DNA of 64,000 nucleotides from Carettochelys insculpta (Eukaryota > Chordata > Testudines > Carettochelyidae), in the NCBI RefSeq assembly GCF_033958435.1, contig NC_134167.1, positions 2,748,001 to 2,812,000 of the forward strand. The letters run 5' to 3'. Position 1 is the stretch's first letter; each line of letters starts with the position of its first letter. Below the pieces are notes generated by a model. That model was not told where the DNA came from, did not search any database, and saw only the letters and a list, made by a program, of their open reading frames with translations. Positions 23,206-35,368 of the stretch are shown here, one piece after another. Position numbers and translations under genes: made by a program.

Positions 23206-24821
23206 AGAACATAGAGAAACGGTATATAAAATATCTCCTACTAAACTCAGGTTATAAAAGATAAATTGCTGGCATATTTTCATCGGGAGTTTTACAGTTT
23301 GTGTCTTACTCCTTGGAGCCAACATCCAAGATAGGCCATCTACAGCTATTTATGCTGTTTCGATTTTGTTTTGTGTTTAAATTGACCTTTTGGGGACGTG
23401 AAAGAAAAAGTAATCTGCACACATCAAAGAAACGTTCCTTTTTGTCATGAAGATGTAAAAATCCTTCATGTACTACTTAAAGTGTATCAAGGAAAATGGT
23501 TTTTGCCACTAAAACTGCAATGATATTTGATGTTAATTTTTTCTTCCTTCTGAGTACGCCTCACTTGTATTCATCCTACTCTGGAACCTGGAAGCTTAGA
23601 AGAGTTGTTCTTTCCCTTCGTTTTCTCTAATGAAAATAGTTGTGCAAAACTAACCTTGAACTCTAGTAAATTTAATCTGAGCTGAGAGGCAAAGAAGCAA
23701 AGTGTTAGCCGTTAACCAGAAATACCCGGCTTGTTTGAATAATCCCATGCTGTAAGCATAATTATTAGCAGTGCTGTTACTTTGTTTCATTTACATGGGA
23801 ATAAGGGAGCCACTGGATTTGATTAACAGCAGGTACATGTACGATAACACTTTTTCAGTTATGTGTAGCCAGCCTATGGAATTCGTTACAGGGGAAGATC
23901 AAAGGGGCAAACACTGCAACTGGATTTAAGTGGACAATGGATAATTTTATGACCAACAGCAGCAGCTGTAGTTATAAAGGCTCAGACAAAGGGAAACATG
24001 CTTCAGAGCAAATGCTGATTCCTTGCAGCGCTCAGGAAGGAATTCCATTTTCCTCATGCACAGCATTGCACAACCGGTTAGATGCAAGGTATGAGATGGG
24101 ATTTGTGGTTCCTGTCTTCTGAAACTTCACATACTAATCATCCCTGGAGTCAGCAGTAGTCCATGTGGTCAAAAGAGATCGCCAATAATGCTCCAAGGCT
24201 CTCCAAGGTAGCCAGGGTCTGAATTATAGCCACAAATGAGTGGAAAGTCAGGGCCATCTGCCAAGAATGCACAAAGCCTGGAAAGGGCTGGTCCATGTGG
24301 TATTACAGTGGCAGAAATGGTGTATTTGAGGTGAGGAACAGGTGTAGTTTTATTTATATGCTCTGTTGTGTTCAGGGTCCGCAAGATAAAAACATAGCAC
24401 ATTCCTGATCTCTGAAGCACCAGCTAGCAGGATGTGAAAGATCAGGTAGCACCAGGACCATATGTGGGGCAGAAAAACCAAAGACCACCACACACAAAAC
24501 GCCCAGACTTTGTACCAGAGGCCTCACTTTATACCAGACAATGTCTAAGAGGCCCAGAGAAGACATAATTTGCCGCACAAACCTCACGACTATTTGCAAA
24601 ACACTGCGCTTCATTGGTTCTCTCTATAATCAACTGGGGCTTTGTCATTGCTTTCAACAAGAGCCAGATCAGGCTCATTCTGTCAGCACTACATATGCTA
24701 TATTAACAACATTCGTATACTGAAAAGGTGACAATCCAGTTAACAGCAATGTTGCATGTTAACCAACTTTGCACCAAACACGGTATGGTATGCGCCTAGA
24801 CAAGTACTACTGTATAACTGT

Positions 24822-24970
24822 AGTGCTTTTACATGAGTATCTCAGAGCATTTTACAAAAGCTGGGGGTTATTCTCTCTTCTACAGATGGGAAAGTTAAGA
24901 CAGAGCAGATGAACATGGACAATAAATCTGTAGCAGAGCCACAAAAAGAAAATCAGGACTTCTAACTAGT
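24822..24970 (+). repeat. MIR-like SINE
   Basis: 'gagcattttacaaaagctgg' and 'cttctacagatgggaaagtt' match the MIR core. Confidence 0.5.
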
Positions 24971-24977
24971 GTTATCT

Positions 24978-25145
24978 GTAAGCTATGCCCTTGGATAGAC
25001 ACCCAGGAGAGAGTCACGTGCCCCTTATTTGCAGAGTGCCCACAGCGCATTTCTACGCGTGGTGCTCACCTGTGCACACCTTGGTGCACATAACAAAGCT
25101 TATTCTGCACCTGGATGCAAAAAAACTAAATGGAACATTGCTCCT
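24978..25145. mobile_element. Diverged copy of the 58241 element
   Basis: Shares 'atgcacataacaaa' (here 'gtgcacataacaaa'), 'ctgcacctggatg' and the end 'ggaacattg' with 58241-58413. Confidence 0.5.
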
Positions 25146-25773
25146 AACTCATGGTCCTTTTTTGACCACTAGACTAACAATGATGCTTCTCACCCACACT
25201 GGATAAAATATTCTAAAAGTGAACAAGCTTAGCCAAAGCATCTGGAAATAAAATTTATAGAGACGTAAACTTTCATTTATCATTCTGCATATAATCCAAC
25301 GCAGAACAAAACAGCCTCATTACCCAATAATTTGATTAACCATGTTTAAGCTGTTGATTGCTTGGCTGCAAAATGGAACTGCTGCAGCATCCATTATCTC
25401 TCATTTAGAGATTGCTGAATGACCAGCCTTTCCCTCCTCCCAGCCTTAAGAGAACGTAACAGCTTCCAAATAACACACCCTGCTTCTATGAGGGAGATTC
25501 TGCCCTAACTGCAATCTCATTGGAGAAGGCAGCGCCTTGCTTTCTCTGCACAAAGAATTACATTCAGTGCCTTTGCACTGAGCAGCCCTAGCCTCATTAC
25601 ATCTTTTAACTTGAAGAGTCACAGACCATTGTCTGGAAGGAGAACTGCATGCTTTATGCTGCAGTGACCATGTGGCTAACATTGGCATTTGCACTGGGGA
25701 GACCCACTTGGAGAGCAGTTGGTATGCCGTCTGTTGCCAAAACGTAGCCAAAAAACAGTAGCTTTTTTCATTT

Positions 25774-25794
25774 AAAAAAAAAAAAAAAAAAAAA
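25774..25794 (+). repeat. A21 tract
   Basis: Uninterrupted A run; no poly(A) retroposon recognised before it. Confidence 0.85.
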
Positions 25795-27417
25795 ATCAAG
25801 GAATAGCCCAAGGAGCCCATTCTTAAACAGGACAAAGCCTTTTTGATGTTTGGATGAAAATCTTTTAAAATTGCCCAGACACTTATGGCTGGGGGAAAAA
25901 ATAGATAAAGAGCAGAGTTAAGGTCCCAGTTCAGCAAAGCTTAACTTCAAACAAGTAGCTCCATTGACTTGAACTGGACTACCCACATACTTAAACTTTG
26001 TGCTGACACCATCAAGTTTCAGAATTAACAAATTTGTGAGCTAAAAGGAGATAGTTTACACCTCTCTCAGACCTCCTGTTTAAAACTGGCTGTCAGAAAA
26101 CCATTGCTTGTGTTACACGTGTATCACATTTAAAATTTAAAGGACCAAAAGTACAATGGATTACTGAATTTAAAGCATGTAGTGATTCTGTGGCAAATTC
26201 TACACCTACAGAATCAGGGAATACAACCGGCTGTTGTTCATAACAGCATCTGTTCATAAACCACAAAGAACCCAGGATCTGATACAGAACCCACTCATAT
26301 TAATGGGAGCCTTTCCACTGATTTAAATGATCTATAATCAGACTTTATGAGGCAGGCAGCAGAGCTGACTCAAAACTGAATAGGCAGGAAAAAGTAACAT
26401 GCTCTCCCTCTTTCCATGTCAGCAATATTCACATCTTCTTTCCCCTCAATCAGTTTGGGCCAAGTATTTTCTGTTATTATTAAATTGTATTACTGTAGTG
26501 TAGAGGAGCCCTAGTCCTGGACCAGGACCCAGCTATGCCAGGCAGCCTCTGCTAATGCTACGGTTGCTTTCTGAAAGCCATGGGTCAGACTGGATCTCAC
26601 TCTTATTAACCTTGAGTAACACCCCTGACTTTGCTGGGTTCCACATATCAACTTTCGTATCGATTTGAGCTGAGCTTGGGCCATGAGGTGTAATTCTGGT
26701 ACAACTGAACCCTCCAGAGCACATGTGGCTTTCACCAGTTTATGTGACATTTATGAATACAGTTACTATGTGTACAGTTACACTGTGATCCAATCACAGG
26801 GAATTCTTTAGATCCTTCTGAGTCTGCCATCAAATGCATGTTTTCAGCAGCTCAAGGGCCAGTTCAAACAAAAGAACTTCACAGTCACAGCCCCCTTTCC
26901 CTCCTCCTCACCACTATGCTGCAAGAAAAGCGAGCCAAGAGAATCCACTGTAGGGAAACAGCCAAAAAACAAAACCACAAGTAGAGACGGATGATAATTA
27001 CTGTAACTGCTCTTACACTGAATGAAACCCAGGCCCCACCAAAATGACCACAGACTTCAATGGAGCTGGAATTTCACCCACTAACTATAGAGCTGAATAA
27101 TTTCATAGACCATATCGCTTATGATCATCACCTGAACTCCTGTATAACACAAACCAGAGTTTCACCCAATAATTCTAACTCCTCCCTGCCCCCAGCAATA
27201 CAGCTTGCAGTGGGGGTTAAATTTTTGCTGGACTAATGATCACAGTAACTTCTTGTATTACTCTTCTTGAATTCTAACTTGTGTATCCTAATGAAGCAGA
27301 CGAGTCATACTACCTAGCTGCAAGCATGTTGCATTCTACATATATAACATATCAAAATAATTATACCTATATGTACTTTATCAGGTTCTCCATCTCCTCT
27401 TATCATTTGCACTGAAC

Positions 27418-27700
27418 AGCTACGTCTACATGGCCAAATTAGCTTGAAATAACAGCCATTATTTCAAAGTAACATTGGCAGCATCTGAATGACACACATG
27501 CTATTTCAAAATACATTTGAAATAGCGAGTGCATTATTTCAGTTATGGTAAACCTCAAGCCTTGAGGAACAGTACTTATTTCAAAAGTGCTATTTCACTA
27601 TAGGTGCTATTAAGACACAGAATAGCCAGCGCTATGGACCCATAAATGCTATTTTGAAATTGCCATTTTAGAATAGTGCTGACATGTCAACATTGCCAAA
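27418..27700. mobile_element. Degraded palindromic MITE
   Basis: Starts 'gctacgtctacatggcc' and is rich in 'tatttcaaa'/'tttgaaata' inverted phrases, like the foldback at 19161. The right end is vague. Confidence 0.5.
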
Positions 27701-27814
27701 AAGTCCAAGAGGGATTTTAAGCTTAGTCAAAATAATTTCTCCCCACTGGCACTCTCCATTTCATGCCCGGAGCAACAGGACATGTGCTAGGGCAGCCAAA
27801 AGGGAAATACACTG

Positions 27815-28065
27815 GGGCCTGGTCTATACTTACAAGTTTTGCTGGCATAGCTATGCTGGGCAGGAGTATGAAAAAAAAAAATTACACCCTTAACCAACAC
27901 ATCTATGTTGAGAAAAGGACCAGTGTAAACAGTTACGCCACGAGAGAAGTGCTTTGGGTATAAGTAAGTTATTTTGTTTGGTGAAAAGAATTATTTTGCT
28001 GAAACAAGCTCTACCCCCACTAGGAGGTTTTGCCAGTGTAGCTATCCTGGCAAACCCTTTTGAAC
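27815..28065. mobile_element. MITE-like element
   Basis: Left part 'gcctggtctatacttacaag' with 'tgctggcatagctatgc'; right part 'gttttgccagtgtagctat' is an inverted match of the left inner part. Two 'acacatctatgtt'-type phrases lie in the middle. Confidence 0.55.
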
Positions 28066-28463
28066 AGAGGGAAAGTTCAGGATAATCACGTGTGGAATGC
28101 TGACCCAACGTCGTCTTTCATGTGGCTTGGGTAAGTAGCAACAGCCACAAATTTATATCTAGGTTTGATACCCAGCAAGCACCCTGTCACAGCAGTGGGC
28201 TGCTGAATATCTGACAGGCTCGACTCAGGTATGACATGCTCCATCTTTCGGGCCTGGTAATCAGTCACATTGTCCATTTGAAGAGGGTCTGTCCACCTCT
28301 CCCATGAGCTGTCCTGTGGCAATTCAATCTGCACCAGTTTTAGTGATGTAAATCAAACCCTGGTACTTCCCTGGAAGAATGAACAAGCTGGGTTGCTCTG
28401 AGGGGTTGAAAAGCTCCATGCAGCTCTCCATCGAGCTACAGCATCGAAGGTGGTGTAAAGGTC

Positions 28464-28763
28464 TTGATGTGGTTCCATACAGGGCGGCAGGATTTTAATC
28501 TTGTCTTTGGTGGGTTCTACAGGTCATTATGTAACATTTGCATCGACATAGTTAAAAACATGAGCTGTCTGATGAGCCGTCTCATGTGTGGAGGTTGTAT
28601 ATGCAATAGAACCATCAGGGGGCTGCAGCCAATAGCCCCTAAGACTGCAATCACCACCTTGCTGTATTCTGTACTTGAATATCGTGTACCAGTGTGGTCT
28701 CATAGAAGTCATACTAAATTCCTTGACCATCTATTCAATAACGCTAGATACATAGTATCATAG
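28464..28763 (+). pseudogene. LINE reverse transcriptase C-terminal remnant
   Basis: The plus-strand frame reads PKTAITTLLYSVLEYRVPVW followed by SHRSHTKFLDHLFNNARYI. This resembles the C-terminal region of a non-LTR reverse transcriptase of a different clade from CR1, where '(L)YSxAEY..PVW..S.HT..VD.QLN..MR.(I)SG' is common. No catalytic motif is kept and the frame ends soon after. The similarity is from memory and would need a protein search. Confidence 0.45.
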
Positions 28764-29165
28764 ATGCTAAAATCAACTTCAACTGTGGCACCCAGGCTCA
28801 AACCAGTGCTACTATTTAATAATTCTTCACACTTATGGTAAAGATTTTGAAAGATACCAACGGCCGTTGGGTACCCAACTATGAACAAAAGTTGCCAAGA
28901 GTTGGCCGCCTTTCTTTCCATTGGTGCCTTTCAAAATCTCCCACTACCTAGCTAACCATCTCATTTTTTTTCCCAATAGGACAGGGACTGTTATGGTAGC
29001 CACTCAGTAGATGGGAGATGGAGACATAAAGAAGGGGAAGTCATTTGGTCAAAGGCACAAAGCAAATTAGGGACAGAAATGGGAAGAAAGCCCAGCATGG
29101 CATGAACTTGTCAGTTTTCAAGGAAATTATATCAATTGACAATATTTTGGGGGGGTTTGTTTTTT

Positions 29166-29213
29166 TTGTTCCAGTGTTGACTCTGGATGACTTCAGAGTC
29201 AACACCAGAACAA
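29166..29213. repeat. 20-bp inverted repeat (hairpin)
   Basis: 'ttgttccagtgttgactctg' and its inverse at 29194-29213 pair with two mismatches around an 8-nt loop. Not part of any element I recognise. Confidence 0.8.
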
Positions 29214-30878
29214 AACCATGAACTGCAACTCTGAAATCTGAGGGTATTAAAATTCCAAACCCAGACAAAACTTTGCAAAATGATTCTCATCTCTTCAACA
29301 GGCTGAGCCTGAACTTCACCTTCAAATGCTTTTTGCATGTATTCAGAACTCCAATCCAGAGTTTGTATTCCACCAGCGTGCCTTGCAAGCTGTGCACTTT
29401 TGCAGCCAATCAGGAGAGTCAAATGCCAACTAGCTGATTCAAGCGCCCAGAGCTAGTTTTGTGTTTCTATGGGTGGTGCACTTTGCACACACTAAATGTG
29501 AGATGGTATCAGGATGTGAGCAATGAATGCAGTCAATGATGCCTCTGCCCTTGCCAAGTGTGCCCTCATGACTTTCATGTGCAGGAGGCAAATCAGGTCA
29601 AAAGGCACTTTCATGTAGGAGGTGATCCAACTGGTCATCCTCTGTGTGGACCCTGGAAGGCCCTTCATCCTTTCATGAGTTCACAGTAGTAACGAGGAAA
29701 GGGACTGCCAAAGCAGGAGAGTGGCCAGTGACAGTGCATGGAACACATGCAGGAAGTGGCGGGGTGGGGGGAGAGCACGTGGCACCCCTTATGTTGTGCC
29801 ATGAGGGAACCTCTCCAGGGCGCACTAGAGCTCCTCCCCTACAGATACTGCTAAGGGAAAATCTCCCAGCACGGGTGCATGCAGCCAGCACAGAAGCCCC
29901 ACTTGGAATGGATATTAGCAAGCACTTGAAGAAGAAAGTAGGTTTCTACTTCACAAAAGTTCCATGTAGCAATCCCCAGGTAAATTTGGGGATCACCAGT
30001 GGTCTTCTGGCGATAAACTGGGTATCAGCAAGTCAGGGGTCATTTCCCAGATTTTCCAGGTGTGAGCTACATAGGTAATTATGCCCATCACCCTCTGTAT
30101 CTAACAATAGCTATTGCAGTTGTATGGGGATTTATTCACCTTGTTATGCTGCATGTAAGTTTTACTGTCCTATAGTAAGTGTGTCTCAGTTTCCCTGGAG
30201 ACTGTTCTGATGCCCAGAGTGTGATGAGAATTCAGGTGTGACTTCCACTGTGGAAGACTAGCCAGTTGCTTGCATGTAAACAATGCCGGATGTCCTTCTG
30301 AACCTGTGCCCATGAGGGGATTTGCCCAGGTGACATCTCCACTCTCCAAGCCAGACAAAGGCCATTTCCAGTCAGTCTTAGCTGGCTTGGGAGCAGGGAG
30401 TGAGCCAGGGTCCAAGTTTGGGCTCCCCTTTCCCAAAGATGTATTTTACTGAATGTTCCTGTTTTCTGAGCTGACAAGTCTGTTCTATACTGTGTCTCTG
30501 TTGCCTAATAACCTTCTGTTCTACCTGCTGGCTGGGAGTCACTTCTGACTGCAGATGGAGGATGCAGGGCCCTCTGATTCCCACACACGTGATACCTCCT
30601 CCCTCACACACCTGGCCTTTTTTCTCTGTTTCAGTTTCTTGCTATGCACATACACCATCCTTAGCACAATGCATATGCCCTGGTCGCTGCTGGAGCTTCT
30701 AGGCATGACTGTAATATAAATAATAAATACAGTTGAACTAAAGAAAAAGGGAGCGAAGGACAGTCACAATCCGCCCAGCTGTGCTTTGGTCTGAATTTTG
30801 AAATTCTGACGAGCCCTAGAGCCGGTTAAAAAATAGGGGGATTTTTTTTGAGGATTACCATATATTTTTACTCCCAAA

Positions 30879-30965
30879 AAAGTGGTGATGGAGCACCTGA
30901 AAGACTAACAGTTTTATTTATTAGGTAATGTGCTTTCACAGGGAAGACCAACTTCTTCAGATTTC
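30879..30965 (+). mobile_element. PLE-type fragment, third subfamily
   Basis: Single arm 'gagcacctgaaagactaac' to 'cttcttcagattt'. The minus strand at 30927-30963 has AAU, intact CUGAAGA, GAAA, GCAC, AUU. The outer pairing is the same as in the element at 14998, although the two copies are otherwise diverged. Confidence 0.6.
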
Positions 30966-31224
30966 CAGATTTTTAAAAATGTTGTCAAATTTTGACATTC
31001 AAAAATTGTCAACCAGCTCCCATTAATCCCATTTGGCTGGGCAGAATTCTGCCTGGATTTGCACCTTTTTCCTCTTCAGTGACTTTGGTGGGGCTGAGAG
31101 AGCCAGAATAAAACCCTGCAGCTTCCATGCTAGTACTTGACTTGGCTCTGCAATGGTTGCCAATAAATTCCATAGAGCTGCCCCAGAATAAACACAGCCA
31201 GCAGATCTTCCAGCCAGAAGATGC

Positions 31225-31560
31225 TTTAGAATGAGCAGCAACTGCCACGCTACATCAGATCCAAATTCCATTTGGCCCAATATCATGCATGAGACGACAG
31301 CTCTCATCAGATGCCCCAGAGGAACGTGTGAGAAACCTCACACCAGGCAGATGCTGGATAATCAGTCCCGTCTCCCCAGATCTCATTTTGTTCCAGGTAG
31401 AGATTGGTTTAAAGCCTGAAAGTGTGAGCTTTAATCTCCAGTCCAAAAATTTTGTCCTCATGAATTATATCTACTCTAGATATTCTTGATACCCCTTTAA
31501 ATGTCTGATCTCTTTTTGAATCTTGGCCTCAGCAAGTGCCACAGTGTGATCAGGCATTAT
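31225..31560 (-). mobile_element. CR1 LINE fragment
   Basis: 'catttggcccaatatcatgc' and 'gtgagaaacctcacaccag' resemble reverse-strand CR1 3' UTR. The boundaries are uncertain. Confidence 0.45.
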
Positions 31561-32039
31561 ATGAAGGAGTATTTACTTTCACTGGTTCTGAAGTTCCCAC
31601 TTTTAATTTAATTGCTTTGTAAAAAATTATGACAAGATTGTCCAACCTTTTAATTTCACTGAACGTCCCCATGTGCTCATGTTATGAGATGAGCAAACAA
31701 AAGACCTTGATTTACCTTGTGCATTCATTTATATACTCTTCTACCGCTCTCATTCATCTCCTTCCTAAGGTAAGACAAGATTCCATTGCCTTACAAGGTC
31801 TACAAGCTCACCCATACCCCAGTAAAGAGGCTTTGTGGTCCTTCATCTCTTCCCCCCCCAGCAGTATTCAACAAGAATAGTTCCCATAGTTTGAACTGCG
31901 TTCAAACAAATAAAGAAGGGAAGATCGGCTGACAGAATATCAGCCTCAGTTGAAAGTAGTTTTTAAGGATTCTGATCATTTCAGTTCAGGTCAATTCCGA
32001 TCAACAGCAGGGCAGACGACCACCATAGGCCCCATGGCA

Positions 32040-32360
32040 ACCTGTGGTGTGGGGAGGGCTGGGGGGCGGGGGCAGAGCCTGGCTCCCAGCAGACAGGAGA
32101 CTCATCAGCGCTGTTGCACTGGTCAGTTTCCCAGCCCCTGTCAGTGGCTGCAGCCTGACTCTTGCCACTCCTAACAGGAGCGGAGAAACCGCTCATGTCC
32201 TGGACCGCAAGAGTCAGGCTGCCGCTCTTGTCACTGGTGGCAGCCAAGAGTCAGGCTTTTGGCTGCTGCCACTGACAAGAGCAGGGAGACTGACCAGAGC
32301 ACTGGTCAGTTTCCTGGCTTTCCTGAATGGCGGGCAGCCTGGAGCCAGGCGCCAGCTCCC
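32040..32360. repeat. GC-rich block with inverted and direct repeats
   Basis: 'cagcctgactcttgcca' near 32150 is inverted at 32208 ('caagagtcaggctgcc') and again at 32250 ('gccaagagtcaggc'); 'cactggtcagtttcc' occurs at 32120 and 32300. Probably an unnamed repeat. Confidence 0.5.
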
Positions 32361-34254
32361 TACCACTCAGAGTCCCATTAATCCAAGATTCATGCAACTT
32401 GAGTTTGATTTACACATTATTACATATTTAGAAAAATTTGGAGTGAGTTCTTGGACACGTATTTAAACCACTAGGACATCACTGAAGTAATTTTTTAAAA
32501 AGCAATAACTCTTAAAAAAATGTGCAAGTCAGGAGCGCCATACAGCTGTATCACCCCTGAAAAATATTTTTATCGTTTAAATCCGAAGTACACATTCTTT
32601 CTGGGATGGATCCAAAGCAAAGCTCTGAATTTGACCATCTTCAGTTTTTAGACCAGAGCATGAACTGGGCACCTAAAAATCTCCCTCACAACTCTTTTTC
32701 ACTTTTCAGTTTTATTAACACAGGTTTCCCAGCAAAGGCACAGAAACCATTAAAATATTTTAGGCATTTCAGCCATAAATTAAAAGCAGTGGGCCTAAAA
32801 AATACAGTCTTTGTTCTGTCAGCAAAGGATTGTGTTTATGGTTTTGGACTAAGTCAGTTATAAATTTTGCTGGGATTGTAACTTAATGTGTTTGCTTAAA
32901 AAGGATCTTTTGACTAAAAGAAATGTCAGCTGGAACACTTGGGCAATAAGAGAATGATTCCCAGTTTGCAAATTTCTTTGATAGGACTATAAGCTACAAA
33001 GCTCATGTGTAGAACTGTTTTAAAAACTTCCAATTTTGAAAATGAGGTCAAATTTTGATATCAGAAAAATACTTGATTTTCCTTTCCACCCCTTTCCATT
33101 TTTAACTCATTACAGAACCGTCTGAAAAATTAATTTAAAAAAATCAGAAGTTAGTTTTCACAATAAACGCAGGATTCTTTTTTCCAGCCAACACCACTTC
33201 ATGGGCTTCCTAAAGATCTCAGTGTAAAAAATTAACATGCACAAGATTCATTCCCAGACTTGACACTTTTGCCTGATATTCTGAATCAGCTGGGAGGTGA
33301 TTTTTTAATAAGAGATTATAAAAACTAAAAGTCTGATGGAAGCCTGTGCAGGCCTATAGGCATGATTATTAAAGCATGAAAAAAAAGCCTAGAATAGTTT
33401 AGAACTTGAAAAACTGGAAGGTAGCAGACAATAAATGCTAATGATGATTGAATCTGGTGATATTCTGTGCAAAGAGAGACTTAATTGTGCACCTAGCTCA
33501 GCATTTCCCACATTGTGTTCTGTGAAATACTAGTATTTCACACTGTGTGAATAGTTGTTCCATGAAGAGGTTTTGATGCTAGTGATATTTTTCGTTCTAA
33601 AATATTAGATGTGTAATTATGAGTATCAAAAATATTAAGGTATTCATATTTATAACACTTTCATATTACTATAGTTATTAAGTAATCAGTCTGTTCAGAT
33701 TGTTTCAGGACAAGTCGTGTTCAAAGAAATCATGTGATGCTGCACCTGATATGATCCAACTCTCCAGCATCATTCTTCATATTAAGTCAATTTGTGATCA
33801 AAAGACCCTTCCCATTAAGAAAACTGTCAAATGTTATTTTAATTTTCCAGTAGTTTTCTGTAAAAATAACACATTTATAAAAACAAAATTTAAAAATATT
33901 TTCCACACCTAATTTGTTTTGCATTTCCTTTTCATAAAAATGTTTAAGCTTTAAGGAAGAAGCGTCCTTTTCTGAACAATTTTGTCCTTTCTGTTTCTGT
34001 ACAAAAGAATAACATTAACCATCCTTCATTTGGCTGTTGTAGTGATGTTTTGGTTTGGGTTTGTACTTAATTTGTACTCTTAATGATACGATTACTAAAC
34101 ATCCTAATCCAGCGTAATTTGAGTTAGCCAGATGACCATTTATATGTGTGGCCAAGTTTCTCATGGTCCCATAAAGTTTGTTAATAGCCACCAGTCCCAG
34201 CTCTCAGTGTTCTGCGCTGTTATTTAGCTCTAATTTACCCCTAAATGTCTTCTA

Positions 34255-34625
34255 AAGAACCCACTAAGTAGTGGAGTTGTTGCTAAGGTGCTAGACAATC
34301 CTGAGCTCCCGTGGTCCGGCAAATTTTCTCATCCAGCTCTGGTCGTCAGGTCCTGAGGGTGCTGGCCAAAACAGGTTCAACCCATATGTGTTAAACATAA
34401 ATTAAATAGAAAACTTAAAAAAAAAAAATCTGACTAAGTAAGGAAACTGTTTTTTCTGCTTAATTCATTTAAATTAAGATAATTAAAAGCAGCATTTTCT
34501 TCTGCAAAGTAAAAATTGAAAGCTGTATTAAGTCCATGTTCTGTTACAAACTTTTGAAAGAACAGCCAAAATATTTTGTTATGAAAATTTCACAGTTACG
34601 AACAACCTCCACTCCTAAGTCATTT
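34255..34625 (+). repeat. Interspersed repeat shared with 7.5 kb
   Basis: The second half aligns with 7575-7740 ('agcagcattttcttctgc', 'acaaacttttgaaagaac', 'acgaacaacctccactcc'). The first half ('gtggtccggcaaattttctc', 'ggtcctgagggtgctgg') looks like a pogo/Tigger-type end, tentative. Confidence 0.5.
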
Positions 34626-35368
34626 GTACCTCTGACTCTACTGTTTTTGAGAAACCAGGACCAGAGGTCTTGGATGCATTTACTTTGTGGCACCTTCTAC
34701 TGGTTGAACAGGGCAACTGCTTTACACCATACATGCTCAGGCATCTGCTATGGGGAATGAGGAGCAGGGCACATGCTGCCTGAGCAGTTGGAGCTGGCGT
34801 GGACTCAGGGCTCCTACTCTCCCTACCCCCACGTGGGAAGGCAGCAGGTGGAAGGAAGTCACTGGCGGGCAACAGACCCTTGGTTTTCCAGAAATGCGCC
34901 AGCTATTTGGGGAGAGGAAGCAGCACACGTGGCCTTCTGAGATGCCGGCTCTGGCATGCAGCTGCAGGACTTCCCCCGACCCGTGCTGCAAGAAGCTGGC
35001 GCGACCTCCATTTCTGCAGGAGGCAATGCCAGTGTAGGCTCTTTCTTGGGGTGGGTGGGATGGATGAGGGGGTCTGGGCCAGCTCACACTGCCCACCCAG
35101 CAGAATTTCTTCCCCCAGTTTGGGAACCCATGGCCTAGATAGTGACTTCTCAATCTTTTTCTTCAATCACGCAACATCTTAGCATTTTTTTCTCTCTGAG
35201 TTTCTCCCCAGGCACTTACACACACTCCAATATGGCCTAGCCATCCAACCAAGCAAAGTGAACACCTTCACCAAGTGAGCTTTAACACAGTAATTATTGT
35301 AGAAAACAAAATTCCAAAAAACATTGGCAGGGGTAAGTTACTTCCGGGATAAGCACTTCAGAAACAAA

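Noticed and set aside
22778..23212. 144-codon minus-strand open frame
   Set aside because: It is the reverse strand of a CR1 3' UTR.
25446..25937. 163-codon minus-strand open frame
   Set aside because: Includes the A21 tract read as a phenylalanine run, and has no recognisable protein similarity.
29644..30078. 144-codon plus-strand open frame
   Set aside because: No family similarity, no splice or promoter context, and a competing frame on the other strand.
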